64,000 nucleotides of DNA from Trochalopteron elliotii (GCA_024734555.1 JANPWX010000076.1:1628689-1692688), one strand, 5' to 3'; positions 12,542-26,198 are shown, numbered from the stretch's first letter. The notes: generated from the letters alone by a model not told the origin. Numbers and translations: made by a program.

Positions 12542-14189
12542 GTTCATTTGAGACCATAACTTGTGATCTGAGACCTTTTTCACCTTAATAGTAAAAACTA
12601 GATGCAGAAAGGGATATTTTCCATAAGGTCGACTCCTAACTTAAGCATAAACATTAACAAGTCCTTACTCTTTGGCTGGTGGATCAAAAATTGCATCCTT
12701 ACAGAGACCAGACAGAAATATCCATTATACTGTCAAATTGCACAAGTATATTGAAGCTGAAAAAAAAAATTAACAATCTTCATGATTTTTGAGATAGCTC
12801 CAATACAGAGAGAACAAATCAACTGTTGCTGAAAGCAGGTCTATGTCTTCCTGATTTGGTTGGGATTAAAGAGGAACTTTTTCTCTTTAAAAAATTGAAC
12901 TTTTCATGACCAAACTTAAAATCTGAGCCCAATCTAGTTCTCTTATTAATACAAGATGACAGCTGTCAGTGATGTTTATGAGCAGGAAACCTATTTTGTG
13001 AAATATTTTTGTCCTACTTGAAGAATTTCTCCTTAACCAAAATTCTCAAGATTGTGAAATGATGGGAAAAATTATAAATTACATTTGACAGCAAGAGCAT
13101 AAAGAAGGCATATAATCAGGTAGCATGCTATTTTTTTTAATATATATATTCCAGAAATAAGCATCTGAACTTTTACTCACTCAGTTGTGTGGCCCCCAAA
13201 TTCAACAAACTGTGTTTGTGTTAACCATGTGTAGTTAAAATTTATCATTTTTCTGACCTCTGCCAGGCAGGTTGCAACTATATGGCAGTTTGTTCTGATG
13301 TATTTGCCCACATAAAACAAGAGGTGGTGTAGTACAAATTGGTGCTGTACAATGTCCTCTAAGGACAGGCACAATCACTACAGCAATATAGATGAATAGC
13401 AGAACATTGTATTAACTGAAAGCATTTAACCTGTTTATGCTGAATCATGGTAACCTTGGTACAAAGAACAATATAAGCACATTTTACTTATTTTTAAACT
13501 GCTTTACTAAGATAAATATGCGAAAAAAGACCAAAGCAAAACAAACAAAAGGAAAATAATTGCATGATATTAACAAATAAAATGCCAGTTCTCTGACAGG
13601 AAAACATCCCTCTGCTAAAAAAGAATGCTTTGGGGTTCAATAACACAAAGGAAGGCTTTTATACTTGAACAATAAACATCTGATTTCCCTTAGCTTTGAC
13701 CACTGCCAAGTGTTTCTGAAACTAAGCCCTCAATAAACTGTCCTTCTGAGCTACTTGAGCAAAGACAAAACCATAACTTAATGACAGTGTAAATTTTTCT
13801 TGCCAGTTTTGAGAGCAAGAAGCATCAACAAGAGAGGAAAGAAAATGGACTCATTTCTGCTGCAAGATGTGTTACCTAGAGTAACAAAAGGGTTTAACTC
13901 TAGTAATAAAATGATAAATTGCTAACAGTCATCCATGTTTGGATCAATACACATGTGCTTATGGGGTCAAATACATGCAGAGGGCTGCTGTGCTCTCACT
14001 CTCTGGAAATGCTTAGGACACTAAACTGGCTCCTGTTTCTCCTGATGCTTTGCCCTATGTCTGTTCCATCGGCCTGGAAACAAAGGTGTGCATTGCTGGT
14101 CTGAGAGGGCTGCTGCTGAATGTTGCCTGCCAAGCACTTTGATCTTTTACATTTCCCTTTTTATATTCAAATACAAATTTGAAAATATT

Positions 14190-14237
14190 GGGAGGGGAAG
14201 AAAAAAGAAAATTAAAAAAAAGAAAAAAAAAAAAGGT
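14190..14237 (+). repeat. Purine-rich (G then A) tract
   Basis: A run of purines, starting GGGAGGGGAAG and passing into A-runs with isolated G, broken only by one TT. It may be the remains of a poly(A) tail or a simple repeat; no element could be seen just upstream. Confidence 0.8.
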
Positions 14238-15244
14238 GATTTGGTTTGGTGCTCTTTAATACTGGGATTTAGGAGTGAGCTGATCCATCAAGAATATTGG
14301 TATATTTGTTTATAGCCCATGACCATCAAGAACCAGAATTGTCAGCATGCTACTATGCATGATCAGTCTGTGGGAGAAGGGATGAACTGTGGTCTTTACT
14401 GCATTAGCCTGTTTTTAATTCAGTATGGTGCTCCTAAGGAAGCCTGCCTACATTGTTTGTTTTTGTTTGATATTGCTCTGTGTACAAAATCGGTAAGAAT
14501 TTATTTTCATATGTATTCATCTCTGATTTTATTGTCTGTAGATATCAGGGGCAGAGGATAGTCAAGCTTAAACATGTTTGAAATGTTTATTAAAGCTCTA
14601 TAACCAGTCTTACTCTTGGTATTTGTTCTTACGAAAGAATCCTACATTCATATAATTAGCTATATGGCTCAAGTAACACTTAGAAGGAACAGTTACTCCT
14701 GTATAATATTTAATGGAGATTTTTTTCTAGAATTTGTGTCAAGACTGTGTTGTTCTAGGGTTATGTTAACTAGAGAGCATATTTCTACATAAACCTACAC
14801 ACACAGGAACAAACTGAAGGCAACACAAGCTAAAGTAATGTAAATCTTTTGACTTTCTCCTAAACCACATGGTTCTTTGAATGGAGATAAACAAGTAAAT
14901 GTTGCCAAAAAGTTTTATTCTAGGTACTGCAATGTTGAATATGAAGGATACTGTGCTAAAATTGGCAAACAACCAAGGTTTTAGGCTTCTAGGAAAAAAA
15001 AGTACCAAAATGAAGGCAGCAATACATTTCAGGAAAATGGGCAGTTTTCCATCGGAATCACTCTTGAAGAATGTGGTTACACACTCTGCTTTCCTGAGTA
15101 GAAAAGTTGGCTCAATAAATTTTTCTCTTTTGTGACAGTGAGTGACCCAGACCTGATTTTCACCCTCTGCCATACCAAAGCACACTCTTCACCCACCCAA
15201 GATGAGTAAACTGCGGAATATTGATGGGAATGAGAATCACTGCT

Positions 15245-15284
15245 TTTCCTACAATGCAAGCAAATTTCCTACAGTGTAGGCAAA
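15245..15284. repeat. 20-bp imperfect tandem duplication
   Basis: Units at 15245-15264 and 15265-15284 start TTTCCTACA and end GCAAA; they differ at three positions, all of them transitions. The second unit also contains the small inverted repeat CCTACA/TGTAGG. Confidence 0.85.
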
Positions 15285-18200
15285 TAAAATGTATTGCCAA
15301 ACTACAAACTTATTTTTCAGCTTGATAATGAAAATAAGATTTACAGTGGCTGTGTGATGCAAACCACAGATCTAGTCTGATTCACCTGCCTAAAGCTATA
15401 AAAGAGTAAACCAGCAACAGGACAGGGTTATCAGCTAAGGGACTGCAGTTGTATTTCAAAAGAAGACACATTTTCTCCCTGTAGTTCTTGCATTTCCAGT
15501 TCTGAGGACCTAGCCTGAAATCCTGACAGTGCCTTCGATTCTGGTTTTGACAAGGCAGTCAGTCAATCCAGTGTTAAGTTTGCAAGGGCCAAACTGAAAT
15601 ATTGTATCCTATATGCAAGGGTCAGCCAGGTGTAACTTCATTGAAAAAAAAAAAAATCACAGATTAACATTTTATTGTCACACATTTCTGCTGTGAATGA
15701 TCTGCTAAGTGAGTGGTATGGCTGCTATAAGTGGTTCAGGTGGGATTCAGCTCACCTCTCCTGACAGTCTTCCCTCTCTTCTCTTTTTAATCAGTGGGGA
15801 GATAAGGCCATTCAAAAAAGTTACCCATTTAATCAAACCTTAAGTGTAATTTACAGTGGGATTCACACACAATGACTGTTACTCCAATGACAGCCTAGAG
15901 AAACCTCAGGTGTAGACATCTATATTATAGGTGTCTTTTCCACTGCAGCCTACTCACACTGGAAATTTCGTGATATGAATGGCAACATTCTCATTAATAA
16001 TTCCCCTTTAACAATCCCAGGATGATTTAGTTAATACATTACAGTTTTGGTCCAGAGCTGTAAATTTGTGACTTGAATGCTAGGCCAAATAAGGATTTAT
16101 TTTTTTAATAAGTCTTTTTGAATTTGAAATAAAAGAATTTTAAAAAGAAGCCACACTATATTTTTCAAATTTGAAAAGTGAGATTTGTGGAACTGTTATG
16201 ACATTTCATAATTATTTTTTCTAAGCATAGGGACAATTTGACAAATACTTTCTACTCTTCTGAAACAGCATTTTCAGAAAAATAAGCCAACCTGCTGATA
16301 AAAACCAAGCTAGAACTCCAGAAAGAAAAGGGTTGTCCTCCCCCTGTCACCTCTTGATGAAAAATGCTTCTCTAGTTCTATCACAACACATGCAATAATA
16401 ATAATATACTTATAGAAAAGCATGTTTCCCTTGGCTTTATGGGCTTATATGACCCAAATAATTTTGATGTGCATGTCTAGGTATGGTTACTAAACAAGCA
16501 GTTATTTAAGTGAAAGTTTGGGAACTATTTGATTTCCAAATGTTTATGGATGATTAAAGGCCATTTTTCTCTGGATTATTCAAGTTTGTAGGTATTTCTT
16601 TATTTATTTCTTTAGCATTTATCAGGTGCTTCTATTGCTTGCTTCCAGACACACTCAGAATAAAAAATCTTATAGTTTAATTTTTTATTACTTTCATTAA
16701 AGCAATCTAGTGATAACTATATCAAGTCTGGTATTTTGGACATCTTTGATGTCACATTTAAATATATCTGGAAAGAAAATCATTAAGATCAAAGCACTGA
16801 GCTAATCAATTTTCATTACATACAGGGAGAATTGAACAGACAACAGTAGTCACTAGCATTACTTTGCCAAACCACATCCAAATTAGCAACACACAAGAAC
16901 TCTTTCCACCAGATCTTCATCCAAGTACATCCACGGTGAAAACTCTGTACAAATTATTCCTACCTGTAACCTCAGAGAAGCTTCTAAAAGCAGTGCCTGA
17001 AACTCCAGTAGTTCAGAAAGTCTTTCATCTCAGCCAGTTTTGGGGTTAGCTCAGCAGACACAGCTCCTGCTACATCAAGACAAAGGTCGTCTCTCCTGGC
17101 TACCCATTTGTACCCCATGACTCAGGCTGCCTCCAGCCCCTGAAAGTGAAGAGGGGAATCACTGCATTTTGCAGACTGCAATCTAAGCTTGCAGTAGGTG
17201 GTAAACTATGGCAGCTGCTATAGTCATGAACTAAAAATTTAACTACACAGTCTGAATATCAACTGATAAGGAAAAAGTCAGGATTGAGTGGATGCTTGAG
17301 ATGTATGCTTTGGAACAGCTATGGTTTTTCTTTTTCTCCCTGTTTAACAATCTCTGCTGAGACTTGAAAATCCGCATGAGATGACAAATCACAGCCTTCA
17401 TAGCCCACAGATCTCAGAAACTGGACCTGAGTATACCAAAAGGGTTTACTCTACCTGAGTAAAGCAAAAGATCTTGTTGCATATTGTAGTTCACCTCACT
17501 TAACTTATGGGACTTGTAAAATTGTAGTTTTCCTTCCTAAAAAAATGTAATCAAAGTTGTCCTAGAAAATACTGGTTTGAGGTCCATAACAGCTATATTT
17601 TTAAGGCCATAAGTGTACCACTATTTATTTGTTTGTTGGATTTTTTTCTCTTTGTGTTTACAAAAAGAAGGGCAAATAAATAAATAAGACCGATGAAACT
17701 GTTATCTGGGAGTCTTATTTATGTGAAGCTTCTCACATCTGCACTTTTACTATGATAATTCATGTCCATATTGTAAATTCAAGTGAATGTCTAAAAGTGG
17801 AAGTATGTGCCAATTTGTGGACATCATATCACTGAGCTACAGAAACAAGGTAGATCCTGGCATGAACAGCAAGAGACATGCAGAGTTCTTTAGTGTGGTG
17901 CAAACTCCCATGTGTATCTAAAATAAATAGCTCATTTCTGATCATTTTGATGTGACCAATAAAATTTCATTAAATACCTTTGGAAAATAATCAGAATTTT
18001 AGTTTGAGAGTTTCTTTCTAAAACTGTAAAAAGCACATCAAAACAGCAGCTTGTATTTATTTTTGCACAAGAATAAAAGTCAATGTATCTTTGCTCACAC
18101 TGACAGTTTCCACAAAAGAAGCCATATTTATATGGGACAGAAAAGAAGATTGTGTCAGAGTGGAAGAAAGGTAAAGGACACAATCAGGTTGTCAGTACCT

Positions 18201-18436
18201 GTGTCTCCCTTCAACTTGGAGTCCTTTTATGGGACTATGGTGTGTAAAGCTGAACACAGGAATAATAGTAGAAGGTCACAGAAGCTAATGGAGTTCCCAT
18301 GAGGAGCTTTTATTATAGCAGTGTTGAGAAAATGTGTCTCTAATTTCTCCACCGCTTCTTACAGGCTTGCTGCAGTGAACCCAATTCGAAAAGCAGCAGC
18401 TAGCTCAGATCATTTTAGCACCATGGATAATCCCTT

Positions 18437-19110
18437 CCCACAGAATCACAGGATGGGTAAGGCTAGGAGGGAACCCAGGGCCATCTGTTCCAACCTCCCT
18501 GCTCAAGCAGGAACATCCTAGAGCACATGGCACAGGACTGTGTCCAGACAATTCTTGAAGAGCTCCGGTAAGGGAAACTCCACAACGTCCCTGGGCAATC
18601 TGTTCCACTGCTCAGTCACGTCACAGTAAAAAGTGGAACTTCTTGTGCATCAGTTTCTGTCTATCGCCTCTTGTCCTATTGCTTGGCACCACCAAGAGGG
18701 CCTGGCACATCTCCTTGACACCCATGCTTTAGATAATTATAACACATTGGTGAGTTCCCCTCTCAGTCATCTCTTCTCAAGGCTCAACAGGCCCAGCTCA
18801 TTCAGCCTTTTCTCACAAGATAGATGCTCCTGTCCCTCAATCATCTTTATAGCCTCCTCTGGACCTTCCTCAGAAGCTCCATGTCTTTCTCATCCTGAGG
18901 AGCCCAGAAGTGGACACAGCACTCCAGATGTGGCCTCGCCAGGGCTGAGTAGAAGGGCGGGGTCATGTCCCTTGACCTGCGGGCAATGATTTTCCTAATG
19001 CACCCCAGCATAACATTTGCCTTCTTTGTCCCCAGGGCACACGGCTGCTTCATGGACAGCTTGCTGTTCAAGAGGACCCCCAGGTCGTTCCCTGCAGAGC
19101 TGCTTTTTAG
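18437..19110 (-). mobile_element. CR1 LINE, 5'-truncated, minus strand, with remnant of ORF2 C-terminus
   Basis: A CR1 copy of roughly 670 bases whose 3' end is at the left (CACAGAATCACAGGATGG at 18440 is the complement of the CR1 tail) and whose truncated 5' end is near 19110. On the minus strand, 18847-19080 translates into the C-terminal part of the CR1 ORF2 product: DLGVLLNSKLSMKQPCALGT, then KKANVMLGCI, then YSALARPHLECC, then FWAPQDEKDMELLRKVQRR. This is the region downstream of the reverse-transcriptase catalytic core. The frame stops just after KVQRR. ORF2 normally encodes an endonuclease and a reverse transcriptase that copy the LINE into the genome; neither catalytic domain is present here, so the copy is dead. 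The exact 5' boundary is uncertain because a C-rich run follows at 19120-19130. Confidence 0.9.
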
Positions 19111-21594
19111 TTTGGTCCCCACCCCCCACCCCTTTTGAAGGCTCCTGCTCCCTGTTTGAAAGCACTGCAATCACACAATCTAAAGTGCCAAACTGATATA
19201 ATCTCTGCTCGCTCTGTACTGTTTTTAAAGCATGATGACAGGTTCGTTTTATATCAGCAGACCTCATGCCAGACCAGGGGTTGCTGCTTTATTGCAGATC
19301 AGTAATTTTTTATCCTCCCAGCAGGTATAAAAGCATAAAGCTGAAATAAATGCCATGACACGCATTCTGGTTCACACAGCAGATACCTGATGAAGGGGAT
19401 CAGACATGTCCTGCTGCAATCTGGCAAGGCACAGCTCTGATACTGGTGATCATGGACTCGTGGTCTTTGAGGCATCAGGGCTGCTGTGCCTGAGCCCACA
19501 GCAAAAGCTGAAGAAAAGTGATTCTGTGGAAGAAAATCATCCAGGTGTTGAAGCATAAAGTCTCACATTTGAAATGCTTGTGTGTCTAAGAAGCACATGG
19601 ACTTATGGCACAATAGGAACTGCTGAATAATGCCACAAGTTTCAAAGTAAGGGTGCTTTATCATGGATTTAAAAGACCTGTCCCTTCCTAATGGAAATAC
19701 TCACTGGATTACTCAGAAACTGATCTGAGGAGTGCAGAGAAACTCTCTGCTGTGCCAACACAGTGTTCAAATTTTGAGAAATATTTTAAAGCATTGACAG
19801 AGATTGTCCTCTGCTTTCCCTCCTGTGTGATCATCTCTCTTGCCAAGGTTTTTATCCAAGTTAGAAAACAAGTTTTAAAAATAACTACAAAGGCATTTGG
19901 GAAATCAGATTCTGAGACAGAATCCAGTTATACAGCTGAGTTGTAACAAAAAAAATGTTTCTGTATATTCAAAAATATTCTTCAAGGGAAACTGTTGGCT
20001 ACATATGCTCATCTCAAAACCATGATGGAGTTGGACATGGTGATACCCTTCTTATCAACCTCATTGGTTCTCCTCCCACTCTTTGTCACCTTTCAGAAGA
20101 GTCCCTGTGTAGGCAGAAAAAAATGGCTTCTCATTCTTTTGTGGAATATTTCAAGGGCATCAGCATTTTCTACTGAAGACTATGAACATATTGTGATCGT
20201 AATGTTTTTGGACACCATCAAAATTTATGAAAGCTTAGTTGTATCTGACTGTCTCATCCAACTAATTTAGCAAGTATTTAGAATTTGCCATTAGAACAAA
20301 ATATCTTATTGGTGCCACCAGCAGGGCAATGGGAACTTATCAGTTTGTGTGCTTTGGATATCCTTTCAAGGTCTAATTTTTGATATTTTCATTATGCCAG
20401 TGAGTCAAAATTATTTTTAATATTTATCCTGCTTTTTATTCTTTTCTAAAAATCATCTGCCAGCAATCATTTATGTAATGGACTTTTGAAACTGTCAAAG
20501 TTGAATATGAGGGTCAAATGTCCAATCTTGTAGTTTCCAAAATGATCTCCTCTGACTTTTTCTACTGCATAACTATTATCTGATAATTTTTTAATGTGAA
20601 TAAATAAAGTCACTTTGCTAAAATGGACTGTTTTACTTATAGGTAACATTTTCTCTTATTTGGTATTTTATAAAAAGTTTCACCATTTTTACCTTCTCAG
20701 ATACATTTTTAAGTTATCAGATGTCCTAAAATTCTATACATTTTATTATAGAATATATACAATATCCAGCATTTTAAATAACAAACAGTTCAAATTACTT
20801 TTGTGTTCACTGAAAATAATATTGACTATTTGCCTATTTGTATGCGTGAAGAAATAAGTTACCATTTTGTCTTAGCAGTGTGATAGATTAAAAATCTTTT
20901 CCATCTTGAAATGCTAAATAGCAATGAGATTACTTGGCCCTTTTTTCTCTTTTCTTTTGTTCTGTGGTAGATTTTGCACACAACTTTTTTTAAGCTTGAC
21001 AGACATTTGCACTATTTTAAAATGGAATTCTGTTTCTAAGCTTCTAAATAAATTTTAAAAAAAACTTACAAAAAATTCTTAAGGTTCATACTCACTGTGA
21101 TTGAGGGTGCCATTGATCTTTTACTAATTACAGACTGCAGGGAAATTTGAAAAATAAGAATTATTCAGTTATTGACATGATGGTGTATTAATGCTTAGAT
21201 GAACTTTTCAGGAAAAATTAAGGATTGGACATAAAACAATTTTAACTGCCAAATTCTGCTCCTTCAGGCTGCTGTACACTGCTGCAACCTATTCACATGA
21301 AAATGTCTCCAGATCCATTTCTTGTATTTTTTTAATATCAAATAAAGGATCATGTCTCATTTTATGTTTAAGTTTCACCTGAGTAGCTTAACATTTTACC
21401 AAACATCAACTTCCCCAACAAAAACTCATAGCACATACATTCTTATCAGATGAATACCAGATGTAACATCTGATCTTATACTATTTATGCTCAATGTTTT
21501 GGAAAAGGAGACTGATTATGGCAGCAGTCAAAAAGGAAATGCCTAAAGTTGCATGCCTGGCTCTTTCTTTCCAGCTGATCTTCCCTACCCCTGA
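19111..21594. other. Non-genic DNA between CR1 copies
   Basis: No gene or element supported. The left 150 bases contain a C-rich run (about 19120-19133); the remainder is AT-rich with short frames only. Confidence 0.55.
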
Positions 21595-22374
21595 ACAGGG
21601 AGAGGCATGGATTTGATGCATGGGCTATTCAGTGGATAAGAAACTGGCTGGATGGATGCAGCCAGGGCGTTGTGGTCAGTGGATCTGTGTCTAGGTGGAG
21701 GCATGTCCTTGTGGATGAAAAGCTGGATGTGAGCCAACAGTGTGCACTTGCAGCCCAGAAAGCCAACTGTATCCTGAGCTACACCGAAAGGAGTTTGGCC
21801 TGCAGGGCAAGGGAGAGGATTCTTTCCCCCTTCTCTGCCTTTGTGAGATCCTACTAGGAGTGCTGTTTCCAGCTCTGAGGTCCTCAATACAAGAAAGACA
21901 TGGACCTGTGAAGTGGGTCCAGAGGAGACCACAAGGATGTCCAGAGATCTGGGGCACTTCTCCTACAAAGACAGGCTGAGCGAGCTGGGGCTGTTCATCC
22001 TGGAGAAGACAAGGATTCAGATACCTTACAGCAGCCTTTCAGTACCTTAAGGGGTGCTTAGAAAAAAGGAGGAGTTGGGAGATTTTATACAGGCAGATAG
22101 TGACAGGACAGGAAGGGGAAATGGTTCCAAACTGAAAGGGGCAGGTTTAGATTAGATGGTGGGAAGAAATTCTTTACTCTTTTGGTGCTGAGGCATCTGA
22201 ACAGCTCAGAGAAGACGTGAATGCCCCATCCCTTGAAGCGTTCAAGGCCGGGTTGGATGGGGCCCTGAGGATCCTGGTCTAGTGAATGCCATCTCTGCCC
22301 ATGGCAAGGAAGTTGGAACTAGGTGACCTTTAAGGTCCCTTCTAACAGCAACCTTTTTATGATTCTATGATTGT
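21595..22374 (+). mobile_element. CR1 LINE, plus strand, 5'-truncated and missing the reverse-transcriptase core
   Basis: The copy begins near GGCATGGATTTGATGCATGG and TGGATAAGAAACTGGCTGGA, which belong to the palm region of CR1 ORF2, and ends at the CR1 terminal octamer-type repeat GATTCTATGATTGT near 22374. A frame at 21672-21857 reads SVSRWR and then directly [20 protein letters not shown]. In intact CR1 proteins these two blocks are separated by roughly a hundred residues that include the catalytic FADD motif, so an internal deletion has removed the active site while keeping the frame. Downstream the 3' part is recognisable (block TTCAAGGCCGGGTTGGATGG, then AAGGTCCCTTCTAAC). The copy is inactive. 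Confidence 0.9.
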
Positions 22375-22806
22375 AAACAAAATACCATAATATCTGAATT
22401 ATAATTTTCAAATAATTTCAAAATTCTTTCAGACTGATATAAAAGAAGGTGTGTTTGATAAAAAGAATGTTTTTGCAGGCAGGCTATCATCTATGCAATA
22501 CTTGTGAGTTGTTTCCCCAAATATTTTGAAATGTCTTACCCAAAAAGACTTCTCCAACCTTTTGGATAACTGTAATGTTCTGCTTCTTGTCTTTTTCAGA
22601 AAATTGAAATAGGAAAAGCTTAGGATGAACTATTTTGTTCCAAACACAGTTGCTTCCCATAGACAGATACTGTTTAAAGAAATACAGAGAGCATGATGCA
22701 CATGTATGACACACAAAATCATACAGGCCCTTTGCAGCCACATGGTCAGCTTCTCAACCTGATGGGCAACTACACCACAAAATGAAAGATTAATTTTCTG
22801 ACTATA
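22375..22806. other. Short AT-rich spacer between CR1 copies
   Basis: No gene or repeat recognised. It separates a plus-strand CR1 from a minus-strand CR1 whose 3' ends face each other across this spacer. Confidence 0.6.
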
Positions 22807-23310
22807 TCACAGAAACACAGAATATGCTGAGTTGGAAGGGACCCACAGGGTCATCGTGTCCAACTCCTGGCCCTGCAGAGCATCACCCCAAAGAGTCACA
22901 CCATGTGTCCGAAGATCGTTGTCCAAATGCTTCTTGAACTTTGTCAGGCTGGTGCTGTGACCACTTCCTTGGGGAGCCTGTTCAGTGCTCAACCACCCTC
23001 TGGTGGAGAGAGAGTCTCTCTCTCCAATATCCAACCCAAACCTCCCCTGGCACAACTTCAGGCCATTCCCTCAGGTCCTGTCACCAGACACCACAGAGAA
23101 GAGATCAGTGTCTGCCCCTCCTCTTCCTCTCACGAGGAAGTTGTAACTACAATGAGGTCTCCCCTCAGTCTCCTCCAGGCTGAACAGCCACTCAAGGTGC
23201 TTCAACATCTTTGTTGCCCTTCTTTGGACACTCTCTAATAGCTTAGTATTTTTCGCATATTGTGGTGATCAAAACTGCACACAATATTCAATGTGAGGCT
23301 GCACCATATC
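22807..23310 (-). mobile_element. CR1 LINE, 5'-truncated, minus strand
   Basis: Reading the plus strand, the complement of a CR1 3' region is clear: ACAGAATATGCTGAGTTGGA, GGGACCCACAGGGTCATCGT, GTCCAACTCCTGGCCCTGCA, then later AATGAGGTCTCCCCTCAGTC and CTCCAGGCTGAACAGCC. The left end is the CR1 3' terminus; the right end is the 5' truncation near 23310. All of it is the last part of ORF2 and the 3' UTR region; open frames of 80-111 codons across it are in the wrong frame or strand and are not genes. The GAGTTGGAAGGGACC-type tail marks a different CR1 subfamily from the copy at 18437-19110. Confidence 0.9.
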
Positions 23311-26174
23311 AGCAAGCTAGTTTAAGCCATCCACAATAATGAAAGAATTGGGAACACATGATCAGAGGAGAAGAAAGAACATCACATCTTTCACAGCAGG
23401 CTGTGGACAGATTATCTCACAAATTTTTTTTGTACAAATCAACCAAGGTAAGTCTGCAAGGACACAGACCTCCTTCCTTTGATTATATCTTGTGTGCTTC
23501 ATCAAAATGGCTAAAATTGAATTCCTGAGATGTATGGAAACCAAGGAATTGAGTGTATTCCTCTCAGTAAAGGGTGATATGTATTCTAAACCCTTTATAG
23601 TGTCAGTCACTTCTATTCAGTGAAGGGCAGAAAAAAATTTCCAACAGCACAGAAAATTTTTGAAATAGTTACTCGAGTGTTTCCCGGATCAAAGATGAAT
23701 TATCAGATAACTCTCCCTGATGACCATTTTTTCACAGAATTTGGCTTAAGAAAATTGTTTGATAAGAACTTGATGGCACTTTGATCAAGAGTCTATTGTT
23801 AAATTGTTAAATTGATTGTTAAATCAGTGACCAGATCTTTGCTGTGGAAGGTAAGAGCTTGCACACTAATCAACTTGAAAGATAAAGAAATCGTTTTTTT
23901 TAGAAAGATGAAAACCCATATGCTAATGCAGAAATCATTAAAGTATGATTTATGACTGAAAAATTATATAGTAGGTGTAGCTCTATGGAGTCTCAGGATT
24001 TTCATGTTAATGGAATCCATAGTACATTAGAAAATTCACAAGTAAAAAGTTGTTTTTTCTTCTGTTATTGCTTTTAACCCATCCTTTCATAATCAAAATG
24101 GATTCTTTGTATCTGCTCTATGATCCTTAGCAATATAGTAAGAATAGTACATTTTGCAAACACTTGGATCTGCACAAAAGAAGAAACTCAGGCATGTTTG
24201 CTATCCAAAATTAAGTGATGTAAGAAGAAAGATAATGGTATCAATAAATGAATGGATATGAAACTATCAGATAGAGGAAAATGACTGATGGATTTAAAAT
24301 GTGACCAATTTACAAAATCACATCTCAGTGTGTAGGATTTTATGTTATGAAGAATGAGGAAAAGATGGTTCTGAAAAATTTCAGTGCAGAGCCAACTGAG
24401 GAATCTTAATCCACTTTTCAAAAAATGTTCTTCCTTTTGCATATGATTGTTCATCTTCTTTCCTTCTGTCTCATTTTGCAAGGATGAATAAATAACTCCA
24501 CAAATTTGGAAGCCATTAAAAAAATCTACTTTAAGTTCTTCTACTTAAGAACTATAAGTATTTGCAACTGTTTTTTATTTCTAGTTGGATTTTTTTGTGT
24601 TTGTTTCTTCTTTGCTATTTTTTCCTTGTTATTTACACAGCCCTTTCCCATACATCCAGATCTAGATGTCTGTCTGTGCTTAAAGAGATTAAATAAAGAT
24701 ATGATTATCTGACTCCAGGCAAAATGTAAATTGTTTACAAATCTGGTTACTGAGTGACAGTGAACAGAATTGGATTTATATTTTTTTAAAAATCACAGGA
24801 GAGAAGGCAATTTCTCAGAGCACTGATACTGATTCTCTGAACCATGTGCTGATCCTAACCTGTATACAGAACTGTTGAAATGACCTGCTAATGTAGAACA
24901 AGGACAGTGTATGTCTTTGAATAAAATGCTGACAGTAAGCCGTGGTTGTGCAATGCCACTGCCCTTGGGCACCTAAGCAGATTAAAACATCTTGTTTTGA
25001 CTGTTACGTTGTTGTCATTTTTGTATTTCTTTATCAGCAGTGCCCATTTTTGTACCATGATTGACTACAGATTTTCTAGTTAGGTTGGTAGATTTAACTG
25101 AGAGTTTTAAAATAAAGATTTGCAGCCATCTTACATTTCAGAGGCAAAGGAAATTTGATCACTCACATAATTTAATAGATAGCCTCATCTTATTCTGTGA
25201 GTCTCTCTTTTTCTGTGGTTACTTTGAACACCATTATTCAAAGTTCTGCTAAAATGAGTTTCAGCTACCCTGTGGATCATTGAATCACTGTTTGAATTGA
25301 GGAGACATTCTCTCTTTGAAAGAAAGCTCAAATTATCACTCAATATGAAAACATGTCCGTACATTCATATTTTAGCTTTAATGGTACCAATTCCATAGGA
25401 TACAGATTACATAAGAGTCCCATAGGTTACCAGATAACCATTAACAGAATTATGTCATTTTGCTGCACCTGATAACAACATCCCCATATGAAACCTCAAG
25501 AGTTTTTGACAAATGAACATCAAGTCTTGAATTACCAGGCCCATTTCTAGTTGCAACCACTTCACTTTGTTGCAAAACTGTTTTACCTGCACTTACTCCC
25601 TCAAAGCAAACACTTGTTCTGTGTTGTCGAAAACAAAAGACTGAATTATTGATCAGACAACTGCAAATATTGTGTTGCATTTATAGAAATACTTTTTGGA
25701 GACAAAAGAGCAGTTGGACCTCCAGGTGATATAAATGAAGAGTTGATACAAAGTTCATCAGTGTGCCTAATACAAGAGACGAGTTGTAAAAAAGTGGTCA
25801 CAGTTCTCAGAGCTGTAGCTCTTGGGGACATCTCTCCAAGTTACAAACACCAGCAGAGCAAGAGGAGGCAGTTCAACTGAAGTTGTGTCTTCCATTTTTA
25901 TTAATGACACCATTTAAGGATTTTTCTTGGCTTCTATAACAAAAGTGGGGTTCAAAGAGCAAGCTAATAGCACAGGGTGCCAGTCGAACTGCTGCTTTCA
26001 GAAACATACCTTTTTGCATTTTCTTTGGCCATAGGAGGCAGAAAAAATGAAAAAATGTTCAATGATACTTCTGCTCCCACATGCTACATTCCAAAGTATG
26101 AGCTGAAACAAAAGGTTCAAAACATTAACTCCTTCTCATCTTGCCACATGCCTCATTGATTACTCCGGGAAATT

Positions 26175-26198
26175 TGTGTGTGTGTGTGGGGTGTGTGT
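26175..26198. repeat. Short (TG)n repeat with GGG interruption
   Basis: A TG dinucleotide run interrupted by GGGG, then resuming. On the plus strand it is alternating purine-pyrimidine, a short potential Z-DNA former. Confidence 0.9.

Larger units (their letters stand above)
9501..18436. other. AT-rich non-genic DNA
   Basis: About 9 kb without a supported gene or mobile element. The longest open frame is 139 codons on the minus strand (14766-15185), a low-complexity hydrophobic/basic translation with no recognisable domain. Small repeats inside are listed separately. Confidence 0.55.

Noticed and set aside
14766..15185. 139-codon minus-strand open frame
   Set aside because: No domain, no plausible exon borders, and an opposing frame of 78 codons at 14899-15135; consistent with chance.
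18847..19170. 107-codon minus-strand frame that looks like a protein-coding gene
   Set aside because: The recognisable part is the C-terminus of the CR1 reverse-transcriptase ORF; it belongs to the LINE copy at 18437-19110.
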